Source: Micromonospora sp. C95
Lineage (GTDB): Bacteria; Actinomycetota; Actinomycetes; Mycobacteriales; Micromonosporaceae
Direction of reading: 5' to 3'
Assembly: GCF_018070465.1 (NCBI RefSeq)
Contig: NZ_JAGPXT010000013.1
Span: 83,151-147,150, forward strand
Length of the DNA: 64,000 bases
A program made the position numbers and the translations under genes. This document shows positions 51,588 to 59,149 of the stretch, one piece after another. The notes beneath the pieces were generated by a model. It did not search any database and was not told where the DNA came from. It was given only the letters and a program-made list of their open reading frames with translations. Position 1 is the first letter of the stretch, and each line of letters opens with the position of its first letter.

Positions 51588-51711
51588 GCCGGCATCCTGT
51601 CCCACCGCCCGGGCCACCGGCCAGCCACCCCCGTCGCCCAGCCCCAGCCGAGCGAGAAACACCTCCGATGGACATCCCGCCAGGCGGGCGCGTGGCGCGT
51701 AAAGTGATCCC

Positions 51712-53091
51712 ATGCACGCCGTGCGTGATCATGACCTGGCGGTGGCCCAGCTGCGACGGTCGTACGCGGCGGTGCCACCCGGCCAGCCGGTGCGGTTGGC
51801 CAAGCGCACCTCCAACCTGTTCCGTCCGCGCAGCGCCCCCGCCTCCGGCCTGGACGTCAGCGGGCTCGGCGGGGTGCTTGGCGTCGACCCGGTCGCCCGC
51901 ACCGCCGACGTGCAGGGCATGTGCACCTACGAACGGCTGGTCGCCGCGACCCTGCCGCACGGCCTGATGCCGTTTGTGGTGCCGCAGTTGCGCACCATCA
52001 CCCTGGGTGGGGCGGTGACCGGGCTGGGCATTGAGTCGACCTCGTTCCGTAACGGCCTGCCGCACGAGTCGGTGACCGAACTGGACGTGCTCACCGGTGC
52101 CGGTGAGGTGGTCACCGCCCGGCCCGACGGTCCACACGCCGACCTGTACGCGGCCTTCCCCAACTCGCTCGGCAGCCTCGGGTACGCCACCCGGCTGCGG
52201 ATCGAGCTGCAACCGGTCCGTCGCTACGTGGCCCTGCGCAACCTGCGGTTCACCAACCTGACCGCGTTGACCGAGGCGATCGGCGAGATCACCGCGACCC
52301 GCCGCTGGGCCGGCGAGAGTGTCGACGCGATGGACGGGGTGATGTTCGACCCCGGCGAGGCGTACCTGGTGCTCGGCGGCTTCACCGACGACGTGCCGGG
52401 CGTCTCCGACTACACCGGCCAGGAGATCTACTACCGCTCGCTGCGCCAGCGCCCGCACGACGCGCTGACCGCCCACGACTACCTGTGGCGCTGGGACACC
52501 GACTGGTTCTGGTGTTCGGCGGCGTTCGGCGCGCAGCATCCGGTGGTGCGGCGGTTGTGGCCGGCACGGTGGCGGCGCAGCGACGTCTACCACCGCATCG
52601 TCCGACTGGAGCACCGGCACCGGGTCGCGGCCCGGATCGACAGGTGGCGCGGCCAGCCGGCCCGGGAGCGGGTCGTGCAGGACGTGGAGATCCCACTGGA
52701 GCGCACCGCCGAGTTCCTGCACTGGTTCGCCGGGAACGTCGGGATGACGCCGGTGTGGTTGTGCCCGCTTCGGCTGCGCGAGCCGGGCGGCCCGGGATCG
52801 GCCCGGTCCTGGCCGCTGTATCCGCTCCGGCCGGGGCAGGACTACGTCAACATCGGGTTCTGGGGGAGCGTGCCGATCGCCGAGGGCGCCGCCGACGGCG
52901 ACGTCAACCGGGAGATCGAGCGCGCGGTGTCGGAGGCGGGCGGGCACAAGTCGCTCTACTCCGACGCGTACTACGACCGGGATTCGTTCGACCGGCTCTA
53001 CGGCGGCGGGACCTGGGCCGCCGTGCGGGACCGGTACGACCCGGAGCATCGGCTGACCGGACTGTACGAGAAGGCAGTAGCACGAGCTTGA
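51712..53091 (+). CDS. bfaA: FAD-dependent oxidoreductase of 10-methyl fatty acid synthesis (BfaA-like)
   Basis: A 459-residue FAD-linked protein of the DprE1/24-sterol-reductase type: QLRTITLGGAVTGLGIES and PNSLGSLGYATRLRIEL are the FAD-binding segments. The next gene is a cyclopropane-synthase-like methyltransferase. This pair makes 10-methyl branched fatty acids: the methyltransferase adds a methylene to oleate and this enzyme reduces it to 10-methylstearate (tuberculostearate), a fatty acid common in Micromonospora. Substrate assignment rests on the pairing. Confidence 0.8.
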   Translation: MHAVRDHDLAVAQLRRSYAAVPPGQPVRLAKRTSNLFRPRSAPASGLDVSGLGGVLGVDPVARTADVQGMCTYERLVAATLPHGLMPFVVPQLRTITLGGAVTGLGIESTSFRNGLPHESVTELDVLTGAGEVVTARPDGPHADLYAAFPNSLGSLGYATRLRIELQPVRRYVALRNLRFTNLTALTEAIGEITATRRWAGESVDAMDGVMFDPGEAYLVLGGFTDDVPGVSDYTGQEIYYRSLRQRPHDALTAHDYLWRWDTDWFWCSAAFGAQHPVVRRLWPARWRRSDVYHRIVRLEHRHRVAARIDRWRGQPARERVVQDVEIPLERTAEFLHWFAGNVGMTPVWLCPLRLREPGGPGSARSWPLYPLRPGQDYVNIGFWGSVPIAEGAADGDVNREIERAVSEAGGHKSLYSDAYYDRDSFDRLYGGGTWAAVRDRYDPEHRLTGLYEKAVARA

Positions 53092-53113
53092 GCGAGCGAA
53101 GCGGAGTTCCGGC

Positions 53114-54454
53114 ATGAGTCTCACCGACCGAAGCCAGGGAGCGGCAGGCGCTCCCGCCACGCCGCCCCCTGGGGGCCGGCGGCGTGGTTCGACCGTGGCG
53201 GACATCGTCCGGGCGGTGACCTCGGGCCCCCTGCCGGTGCGCGTCACCGGGTACGACGGCAGTTCCATCGGCCCGGCCGACGCCGGGATCACCCTGTCGA
53301 TCCGCTCCGAGCGGGGGTTGTCCTACCTGCTCACCGCGCCGGGCGACCTGGGCATGGCGCGTGCCTACGTCAGCGGTGACCTCGCCATCGAGGGAGTGCA
53401 CCCGGGTGACCCGTACGAGGCGTTGCGGGTGCTCGGCGGGGTGCGGATGCGGGCACCGGCGCTGGCCGACGGGTTGGCTCTGGTGCGCGAGCTGGGCTGG
53501 GAGCGGCTGCTGCCGCCGCCGGCTCCGCCGCAGGAGGCCCGGCCCCGCTGGAAGCGGATCGTGGCTGGCCTGCGGCACTCGCGGATCCGCGACAGCAGCG
53601 CCATCTCGCACCACTACGACGTGTCGAACGCCTTCTACGAGCGGGTGCTCGGCCCGTCGATGACGTACACCTGCGCGGTGTACCGCAGCCCGGACGACAC
53701 CCTGGAGCAGGCGCAGGCGAACAAGTACGACCTGGTCGCCGGCAAGCTCGCGCTGCGGCCGGGGATGCGGCTGCTGGACGTGGGCTGCGGCTGGGGCGGC
53801 ATGGTCCGGCACGCGGCCCGCGAGTACGGCGTCAAGGCGCTCGGAGTGACGCTGTCGCGGGCGCAGGCGCAGTGGGCGCAGGCGGCGATCGAGCGGGAGG
53901 GGCTGACCGGGCTGGCGCAGGTGCGGCACCTGGACTACCGCGACGCACCGCGCGAACAGTTCGACGCGGTCTCCTCGATCGGCCTGACCGAGCACATCGG
54001 AGTCCGCAACTATCCGGCCTACTTCGGGTTCCTGCGGAACCGGCTGCGGCCGGGGGCAAGGCTGCTGAACCACTGCATCACCCGGGCGGACAACCGGGCA
54101 CCGCACCGGTCCGGTGCGTTCATCGACCGGTACGTCTTCCCGGACGGCGAGCTGGCCGGCCCGGGACGGGTGATCGGTGAGATCCACGATGCCGGGCTGG
54201 AGGTGCACCACGAGGAGAACCTGCGCCAGCACTACGCGCTGACCCTCGCCGCCTGGTGCCGCAACCTGGTGGAGCACTGGGACTTCTGCGTCGCCGAGGT
54301 GGGTGCGGGCACGGCCCGGGTGTGGGGTCTCTACATGGCCGGCTCCCGGCTGGCGTTCGAGCGCAACGGCATCCAACTGCATCAGGTGGTGGCGACGCGC
54401 AACGGCCCGGACGCGGTGAACGGCTACCCGCTGCGCCCGGACTGGCTGCCCTGA
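53114..54454 (+). CDS. bfaB: SAM-dependent fatty acid methyltransferase (BfaB-like, cyclopropane synthase family)
   Basis: A 446-residue member of the cyclopropane fatty acid synthase family. It has SAISHHYDVSNAFYERVLG, TYTCAVY, the SAM motif LLDVGCGWGG and SSIGLTEHIG. It transfers a methylene from S-adenosylmethionine to the double bond of an oleoyl phospholipid. It lies 22 bases after the FAD enzyme, with which it would produce 10-methylstearoyl chains. A hairpin terminator follows. Confidence 0.85.
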   Translation: MSLTDRSQGAAGAPATPPPGGRRRGSTVADIVRAVTSGPLPVRVTGYDGSSIGPADAGITLSIRSERGLSYLLTAPGDLGMARAYVSGDLAIEGVHPGDPYEALRVLGGVRMRAPALADGLALVRELGWERLLPPPAPPQEARPRWKRIVAGLRHSRIRDSSAISHHYDVSNAFYERVLGPSMTYTCAVYRSPDDTLEQAQANKYDLVAGKLALRPGMRLLDVGCGWGGMVRHAAREYGVKALGVTLSRAQAQWAQAAIEREGLTGLAQVRHLDYRDAPREQFDAVSSIGLTEHIGVRNYPAYFGFLRNRLRPGARLLNHCITRADNRAPHRSGAFIDRYVFPDGELAGPGRVIGEIHDAGLEVHHEENLRQHYALTLAAWCRNLVEHWDFCVAEVGAGTARVWGLYMAGSRLAFERNGIQLHQVVATRNGPDAVNGYPLRPDWLP

Positions 54455-54478
54455 CCCGGTCACCGCGCGACTGAGGCG

Positions 54479-54508
54479 AGGCCGCGCCGGAAGCTGCCGG
54501 CGCGGCCT
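54479..54508 (+). terminator. Intrinsic terminator of the fatty acid methylation operon
   Basis: A perfect 12-base GC stem (54479-54490 with 54497-54508), 6-base loop, followed by TTCTC. It begins 24 bases after the methyltransferase stop. Confidence 0.75.
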
Positions 54509-54520
54509 TTCTCGTCGCTA

Positions 54521-54557
54521 TTGACAAGGAAGTTTTTTACGTACAAACTGATTTTGT
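54521..54557 (+). promoter_or_regulatory. Promoter and possible operator of the ArsR-SRPBCC operon
   Basis: A consensus TTGACA (54521-54526) is followed after 15 bases by TACAAA (54542-54547). The inverted repeat ACAAA-CTGAT-TTTGT (54543-54557) covers the -10 box and ends just before the ATG at 54559, suited to autoregulation by the ArsR-type protein. Confidence 0.5.
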
Positions 54558-54558
54558 C

Positions 54559-55116
54559 ATGAGAGACGTCCTGTACCTGGAGCAGATCGAGCAGGCCGAG
54601 GTGCTGCTGAAACCGCAGCGCGTCGAGATCCTGCGGCAGCTGGCCGAGCCACGCACCTGCACCGAGGTGGCCGCCCGGCTGGAGCAGACGCCGCAGCGCG
54701 TCTACTACCACGTCAAGCAACTCGTCGCGGCCGGGCTTGTCGAGCAGGTCGACAAGCGCAAGGTCCGCGGCATCACCGAGGGCATCTACCAGGCGGTCGC
54801 CCGGTCGTACTGGCTCTCACCCCGCCTGGTCGGCCGGATCGGGCTGCGTCGCGCCCGCGACGAGCTGAGCCTGGGCTACCTGCTGGACCTGATGGAGGAG
54901 GTCCAGGCCGACGTCGCCGCCCTGGACCGCACCGCACCGGAGCTGCCGTCGATCGGCGTCTCCGGCGAGATCCGGGTGCCGGCCGAACGCCGGCAGGAGT
55001 TCCTGCACGACCTGCAGTCCGCGCTGCAGGAGTTGTTCACCCGCTACGGCGGCGCCGAGGGAGACGCCTTCAAGCTCGCCGTGGCCTGCTACCCGAAGGG
55101 GACCGACCGTGACTGA
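54559..55116 (+). CDS. ArsR-family (winged helix) regulator
   Basis: A 185-residue regulator with an N-terminal winged helix: RVEILRQLAEPRTCTEVAAR then QRVYYHVKQLVAAGLVE. The C-terminal part is helical and lacks metal-binding Cys. It overlaps the SRPBCC gene by 8 bases; ArsR-SRPBCC pairs are a common actinobacterial operon. An inverted repeat over its promoter suggests autorepression. The ligand is unknown. Confidence 0.85.
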   Translation: MRDVLYLEQIEQAEVLLKPQRVEILRQLAEPRTCTEVAARLEQTPQRVYYHVKQLVAAGLVEQVDKRKVRGITEGIYQAVARSYWLSPRLVGRIGLRRARDELSLGYLLDLMEEVQADVAALDRTAPELPSIGVSGEIRVPAERRQEFLHDLQSALQELFTRYGGAEGDAFKLAVACYPKGTDRD

Positions 55117-55966
55117 ACCGATGACCCTCGCCGCCCGCCTCGCCGCGCCGATCGCGCGGGTGCGCCAGGCCCTGACCGACCCCGCCGAGCTGCGCGTCTG
55201 GCTGGCCGAGCACGCCGAGGTCGAGCTGCCCGAGCGGTACGAGTTCTGGGGCCGCCACACGCCCGAGGGCGACGCTCCACATCAGCGGGTGCTGCACGCC
55301 GACGACGACCGGCTGCGCTTCGCCTGGCTGCTCGACGGGGTGGAGACCACCACCGAGATCACGCTGAGCGCGCAGGGACCGGACGCCACCGTGCTCCGGC
55401 TGTCGCAGACCCACTTCGACTTCAACGACGTGCTCAACGGCACCAGCATCCGGGGCGTCCTGCAGACCTACTGGGCGCTCTCGGTCGCCAACCTGGAGTC
55501 CCACCTGGCCGGCCAGCCGTTGCTGCCGAAGGTGGACTTCACCGGCACCGACTTCCGTGGCGAGCTGGTCATCGCCGCGCCGGCCGACAAGGTGTGGGAA
55601 TCGCTTACCGACTCCGAGCAGGCCAGCGCCTGGTTCGGTTATCCGATCGGGATCGAACCCTGGGTCGGCGGCCGGTACGCCATGGGCGGCTTCGACAGCG
55701 GCTTCGCCGCCAAGGTGGTCGACCTGGAGCCCGGCCGGAAGATGTCCGTCGACTGGGGGGTGCCCGGCGTCACCAGCTGGGAGCTGACCGAGTCGGCGGG
55801 GAAGACGAGGCTGACCTTCGTGCAGAGCGGCTTCGACGAGCAGAACCCGCCGTACGCCGCCTGGGCCGGGTCGGTATCCGGGCTGGCCGAGCTGCGCCGC
55901 TTCCACGAGGTGCCCGACTGGCAGCCGATCTGGCTGCCCGAGGAGACAGGCGTGGCGACGGGGTAG
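55109..55966 (+). CDS. SRPBCC (AHSA1-like) protein, two domains
   Basis: A 285-residue protein with two tandem AHSA1/START-like domains. The first covers about 1-135; the second begins near 150 with DFRGELVIAAPADKVWESLT and contains PWVGGRYAMGGF. Such domains form a deep hydrophobic pocket for lipids or aromatic ligands or act as Hsp90 co-chaperone-like modules. The GTG start overlaps the ArsR stop by 8 bases, so the two are translationally coupled. Confidence 0.82.
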   Translation: MTEPMTLAARLAAPIARVRQALTDPAELRVWLAEHAEVELPERYEFWGRHTPEGDAPHQRVLHADDDRLRFAWLLDGVETTTEITLSAQGPDATVLRLSQTHFDFNDVLNGTSIRGVLQTYWALSVANLESHLAGQPLLPKVDFTGTDFRGELVIAAPADKVWESLTDSEQASAWFGYPIGIEPWVGGRYAMGGFDSGFAAKVVDLEPGRKMSVDWGVPGVTSWELTESAGKTRLTFVQSGFDEQNPPYAAWAGSVSGLAELRRFHEVPDWQPIWLPEETGVATG

Positions 55967-56024
55967 TGGCGGCGGGCGACGATAGTCGCGCCGGGATTCG
56001 CCGGCACGACTATCGTGGCCTGTC

Positions 56025-57158
56025 GTGACCGACACCGAGCAGCGACTGGCCGCGATCCGGGGTGACGCACCGCCGAAGCGGCACAACGCCCGTACGATCG
56101 CCGCGTTGACCGGCAACCCGGGCTGCACCCGGCGGGCCGTGCTGGACGGTGCGGGGGTGGACAAACCGGCACTGGCCGAGCGGGTCGGCTTTCCGGCCCG
56201 GTTCGGGCAGTCCCGGTTCGCCATCACCCGGGGCAACACCTTCGAGGCACAGGTGAAGGCCGACGGCGGTGCCGAACTACTGCGACTGGTCGCGGCGCGG
56301 CTCGGCGTACCGGTGCCGGCGGCGACCCGCTGGACGGATCTCGGCGACGGCGACGACCCGGCGACCCGGGCCCGCCGCTCGGCGACCCTGCTCACCGAGG
56401 CGCTGCCGCCCAGCGGATACCACCCCGACGAGCCGACCGGTGCCGGGGAACCGGGCGAGCCGGCGGCGCTGTTCGACCATCCGATGCTCGGCCTGGCGGT
56501 GGCCGGGCAGCGGGTACACCTGGAGCCGGACCTGGTGGCCGCCCGGCTGGGCGGCCGGTTCCACGTGGTCGAGATCAAGTCGTTTCCGGTGGTCGACGGC
56601 CAGGCCGACCCGGCGAAACTGGCCGCTGCGGCGGTGCAGTCCGCCGTCTACGTGCTGGCCCTGCGGGAGCTGCTCACCGACCGGGGCCACGACCCGCGGC
56701 TGGTGTCGCACGAGGTGGTGCTGGTCTGCCCCCGGGACTTCAGCAACGAGCCGGTCGCGCACCTGCTCGACGTCCGCCGGCACCTGCTTGTGGTACGCCG
56801 GCAACTGGACCGGATGGACCGGCTCGACACGCTGCTGGCCGACGTACCGGCCGACTTCACTGCCGATCCCGCCGCCGATCCGGCGACCCTGGTCGGTTCG
56901 CTGGCCCGGGTGCCGGCCCGGTACGCCCCCGACTGCCTGGCCAGTTGCGAGCTGGCGTACTTCTGCCGGCACGAGGCGCGTGGACAGACCGGCGCGCTCG
57001 GTCGCCCGGTCCGCGAGGCGCTCGGCGGCATCGCCGACGTGGCCGAGGTGCTGGCGCTCGCCGGTGGGGAAACCGTCACCGACCCCGACCGGGCGGAAGC
57101 CGCCGCGCTGCTGCGGACCGCGGCCCGCCTGCGCGCCGACGCCCTCGCCACCGGATGA
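56025..57158 (+). CDS. Stand-alone Cas4/RecB-like Fe-S nuclease
   Basis: A 377-residue protein with the full motif set of a RecB/Cas4 PD-(D/E)XK nuclease: Glu73 in RGNTFEAQV, Asp169 in LEPDLVA, Glu183 and Lys185 in VVEIKSF, and QSAVY (Gln205, Tyr209) for the QxxxY motif. Four cysteines are placed as in Cas4/AddB: Cys34 in the N-terminal NPGCTRR, and Cys304, Cys308 and Cys314 in CLASCELAYFC, suggesting a 4Fe-4S cluster. No CRISPR array or other cas gene is near. A 496-residue unknown protein is encoded 49 bases downstream. It may act in DNA repair or defence. Confidence 0.78.
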   Translation: MTDTEQRLAAIRGDAPPKRHNARTIAALTGNPGCTRRAVLDGAGVDKPALAERVGFPARFGQSRFAITRGNTFEAQVKADGGAELLRLVAARLGVPVPAATRWTDLGDGDDPATRARRSATLLTEALPPSGYHPDEPTGAGEPGEPAALFDHPMLGLAVAGQRVHLEPDLVAARLGGRFHVVEIKSFPVVDGQADPAKLAAAAVQSAVYVLALRELLTDRGHDPRLVSHEVVLVCPRDFSNEPVAHLLDVRRHLLVVRRQLDRMDRLDTLLADVPADFTADPAADPATLVGSLARVPARYAPDCLASCELAYFCRHEARGQTGALGRPVREALGGIADVAEVLALAGGETVTDPDRAEAAALLRTAARLRADALATG

Positions 57159-57207
57159 GCGAGCGCATCGGGCACGGCGTCGTGGTGTCTCAGGTCGGAG
57201 GGTCGAC

Positions 57208-58698
57208 ATGAGCGCCTTGCGGGCGCTGGCCGCGGCGCAGGCGGTGGCCACCGGGGTGGCCGAGCCGGTGGCCACCGTCCGGCATCTGCACCTGTCGAGG
57301 CGCCCGCTGGTGCTGGTGCCGTTGGCGATGGCGGGGGAGGCCAATGCGCCGCTCGCCGCGATGATCGGCTCGGCACCCGGCGACGGGCGGCTGCTGATCG
57401 TGCCGCAGCCGCGTAACCGGGACCAACGATTCAAGTTCGCCGCCGAGCTGGCCGCGCTCGTACTGCCCTACGTGGACGCACACCGCACGGCGAACGAGGC
57501 GGTCGCCGTGGACCGGGGGCGGGACGTCCGGTACCGCTACCTCGACGCACCGCAGCTGCTGGTGCCGAATCCGGCGGGGGTGACGTTCCTGCGGTTGCTC
57601 GGTCGGTCCACCCGGTTCCGTCGGGTCGACGGCGATCATCCGGTGCCGCCGCAGGTGCCACTGCTGGGTCGGTGGCTGACCTTCTTCGCCGAACGGGCCG
57701 AGCATCCCGGCTCGTCGGCGCTGGTGGCGATGACCCAGGCGTTGACGCTGCACTGGGCGACCGGGCAGAGCGCGGTGGAGGATCTGCACCTGCCGGCGCT
57801 GCTGGGCTGGATCGCCCCGCCGGCCGGGTTGTCCGGAGCGGAGGCGGCCGCCCGCGCCGAGGATCCGTCGAGCTGCCCGCCGGCCGGCCCGGCCACCGAT
57901 CCCGAGTTCGACAACCGGCTGCTGGCGCCGGCCATCGAGGCGTACGCCGCTGCCGACGACGAGGCGGCGCGCGTCGAGGCGTACGCGGAGCTGGAGCGGC
58001 TGCTGCGGGACCAGCTGGTGCCCACCTGGGAGCTGATGTGGCGCGGCCTGGGGTTGCTGCGCGCCCTGCCGCCCGGCGCCCGGGTAGCCGGGCGGTGGGA
58101 CGGCGACCGCGACGCCTTCACCGCCCACGCCGACCATCTCGACGCCGACGGTGCGCCCCAGCCACGCCGGGACGGCGCGGTGGCCGCCGCCGCCCGGCTG
58201 CACCGCCTGGAGCGGGCCGCCGCGACCTACGCGGTGCAGCGTGCCTACGACGATCCGCTGGTGATGGCGGAGTACCGGCTGACCGGGGAGGCGTTCGTCG
58301 GTGAGGTGTTGCTGGCCGATCCGACCCGGGTCGACGACAGTGGCCGCCGGCCGGTGCTGCGCCCGCGCATCCAGCTGATGACCACCGATCCGGTGCAGCT
58401 GCCGGTCGGCGCGACCCTGACCAGCCCGTCCCGTCCCGGGCAGAAAGCGCGGCTGGTGTTCGTCACCCCGACGGCCGACGGCAAGACCGAGGTGGTGCTG
58501 GAGCTGTCCGGCGGAATGGGGCGCGGCCTGACGGCCAACCCGGGCAGCGTGCCGGAGGTGGGGCAGCGACTCTGCTACACCACGCTCAGCGACGCCTACG
58601 TCCCGGGCGCCGCGTTCCCCATCGCGGATGAGACCCCGTGGACCCACGGTGGTCCACCCGCATCCGGAGCGGCGGCGCCCGACGAAGAATGGGGGTGA
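57208..58698 (+). CDS. Protein of unknown function linked to the Fe-S nuclease
   Basis: A 496-residue protein with no family I can recognise. It is mostly helical, without membrane segments, and has a C-terminal beta-rich part (from about residue 385: VLRPRIQLMTTDPVQLPVGA). The ATG at 57208 is supported by GGAGGG 5 bases upstream; the much longer in-frame extension runs through the nuclease gene in another frame and is rejected. Close spacing makes a two-gene operon with the nuclease, so it is probably a DNA-related partner. This is inference. Confidence 0.7.
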   Translation: MSALRALAAAQAVATGVAEPVATVRHLHLSRRPLVLVPLAMAGEANAPLAAMIGSAPGDGRLLIVPQPRNRDQRFKFAAELAALVLPYVDAHRTANEAVAVDRGRDVRYRYLDAPQLLVPNPAGVTFLRLLGRSTRFRRVDGDHPVPPQVPLLGRWLTFFAERAEHPGSSALVAMTQALTLHWATGQSAVEDLHLPALLGWIAPPAGLSGAEAAARAEDPSSCPPAGPATDPEFDNRLLAPAIEAYAAADDEAARVEAYAELERLLRDQLVPTWELMWRGLGLLRALPPGARVAGRWDGDRDAFTAHADHLDADGAPQPRRDGAVAAAARLHRLERAAATYAVQRAYDDPLVMAEYRLTGEAFVGEVLLADPTRVDDSGRRPVLRPRIQLMTTDPVQLPVGATLTSPSRPGQKARLVFVTPTADGKTEVVLELSGGMGRGLTANPGSVPEVGQRLCYTTLSDAYVPGAAFPIADETPWTHGGPPASGAAAPDEEWG

Positions 58699-58770
58699 GC
58701 GCAAGCGCCGGCCGCCGCCAGGACCGCCGACGGTAACTGTCCCCGGCAGGGACACCATCACCTACGGACG

Positions 58771-58883
58771 CTTTGCTCTGCTTACCTATACGCACAGGTT
58801 GCGCTGAGTGACTGGGTCGTACGCCGCGCCATCCCGATAGTGCCTGTTCAACGTGGGGTTGCGTATAGGTAAGCAGAGCAAAG
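58771..58883. repeat. Perfect 24-base inverted repeat
   Basis: Arms at 58771-58794 (beginning CTTTGCTCTGCTTACC) and 58860-58883 are perfect complements, separated by 65 bases with no gene. Arms this long and exact across such a loop exceed what a simple terminator needs and suggest a mobile miniature element or a conserved structural repeat. Confidence 0.75.
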
Positions 58884-59149
58884 GTGGAAGGCGGCATTGT
58901 CGGTGGCGGGCCGGGTGGTCACGTTCAGTGATTTGCCGTCATGGTCACGCGGAGTCATGACCGTGCTGCGGCGGGTTGTGGTCGGCGGGTGGAGCGGGAG
59001 GCCCGTCCCGGAGGGCGCCGTCAGGTTGGGCACTTGCGTACTGGTGGATCTGGCGGGGTGGCGGCGGGCGTGGCTAGGCTTTCGTGGTTTGCCAGGGCCG
59101 GACCTCACTGTCGAGGGTGTACGCACGAAAGAGAGCCGGAGCGATCGCT
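58884..59149. other. Intergenic stretch with no recognised gene
   Basis: Between the inverted repeat and the GGDEF-EAL start I see no convincing gene. A minus-strand frame across it has Arg/Pro/Thr-rich composition typical of noise. No clear promoter was found. Confidence 0.45.

Noticed and set aside
56269..57207. In-frame upstream extension of the unknown partner protein
   Set aside because: It reads the nuclease gene in another frame; a strong ribosome site supports the ATG at 57208.
56025..58883. A CRISPR-Cas locus around the Cas4-like nuclease
   Set aside because: No direct-repeat/spacer array and no Cas1, Cas2 or effector gene; the nearby repeat is a single inverted repeat.
58848..59126. 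A 92-residue minus-strand open frame
   Set aside because: Pro/Thr/Arg-rich, partly inside the inverted repeat, no ribosome site and no recognisable family.
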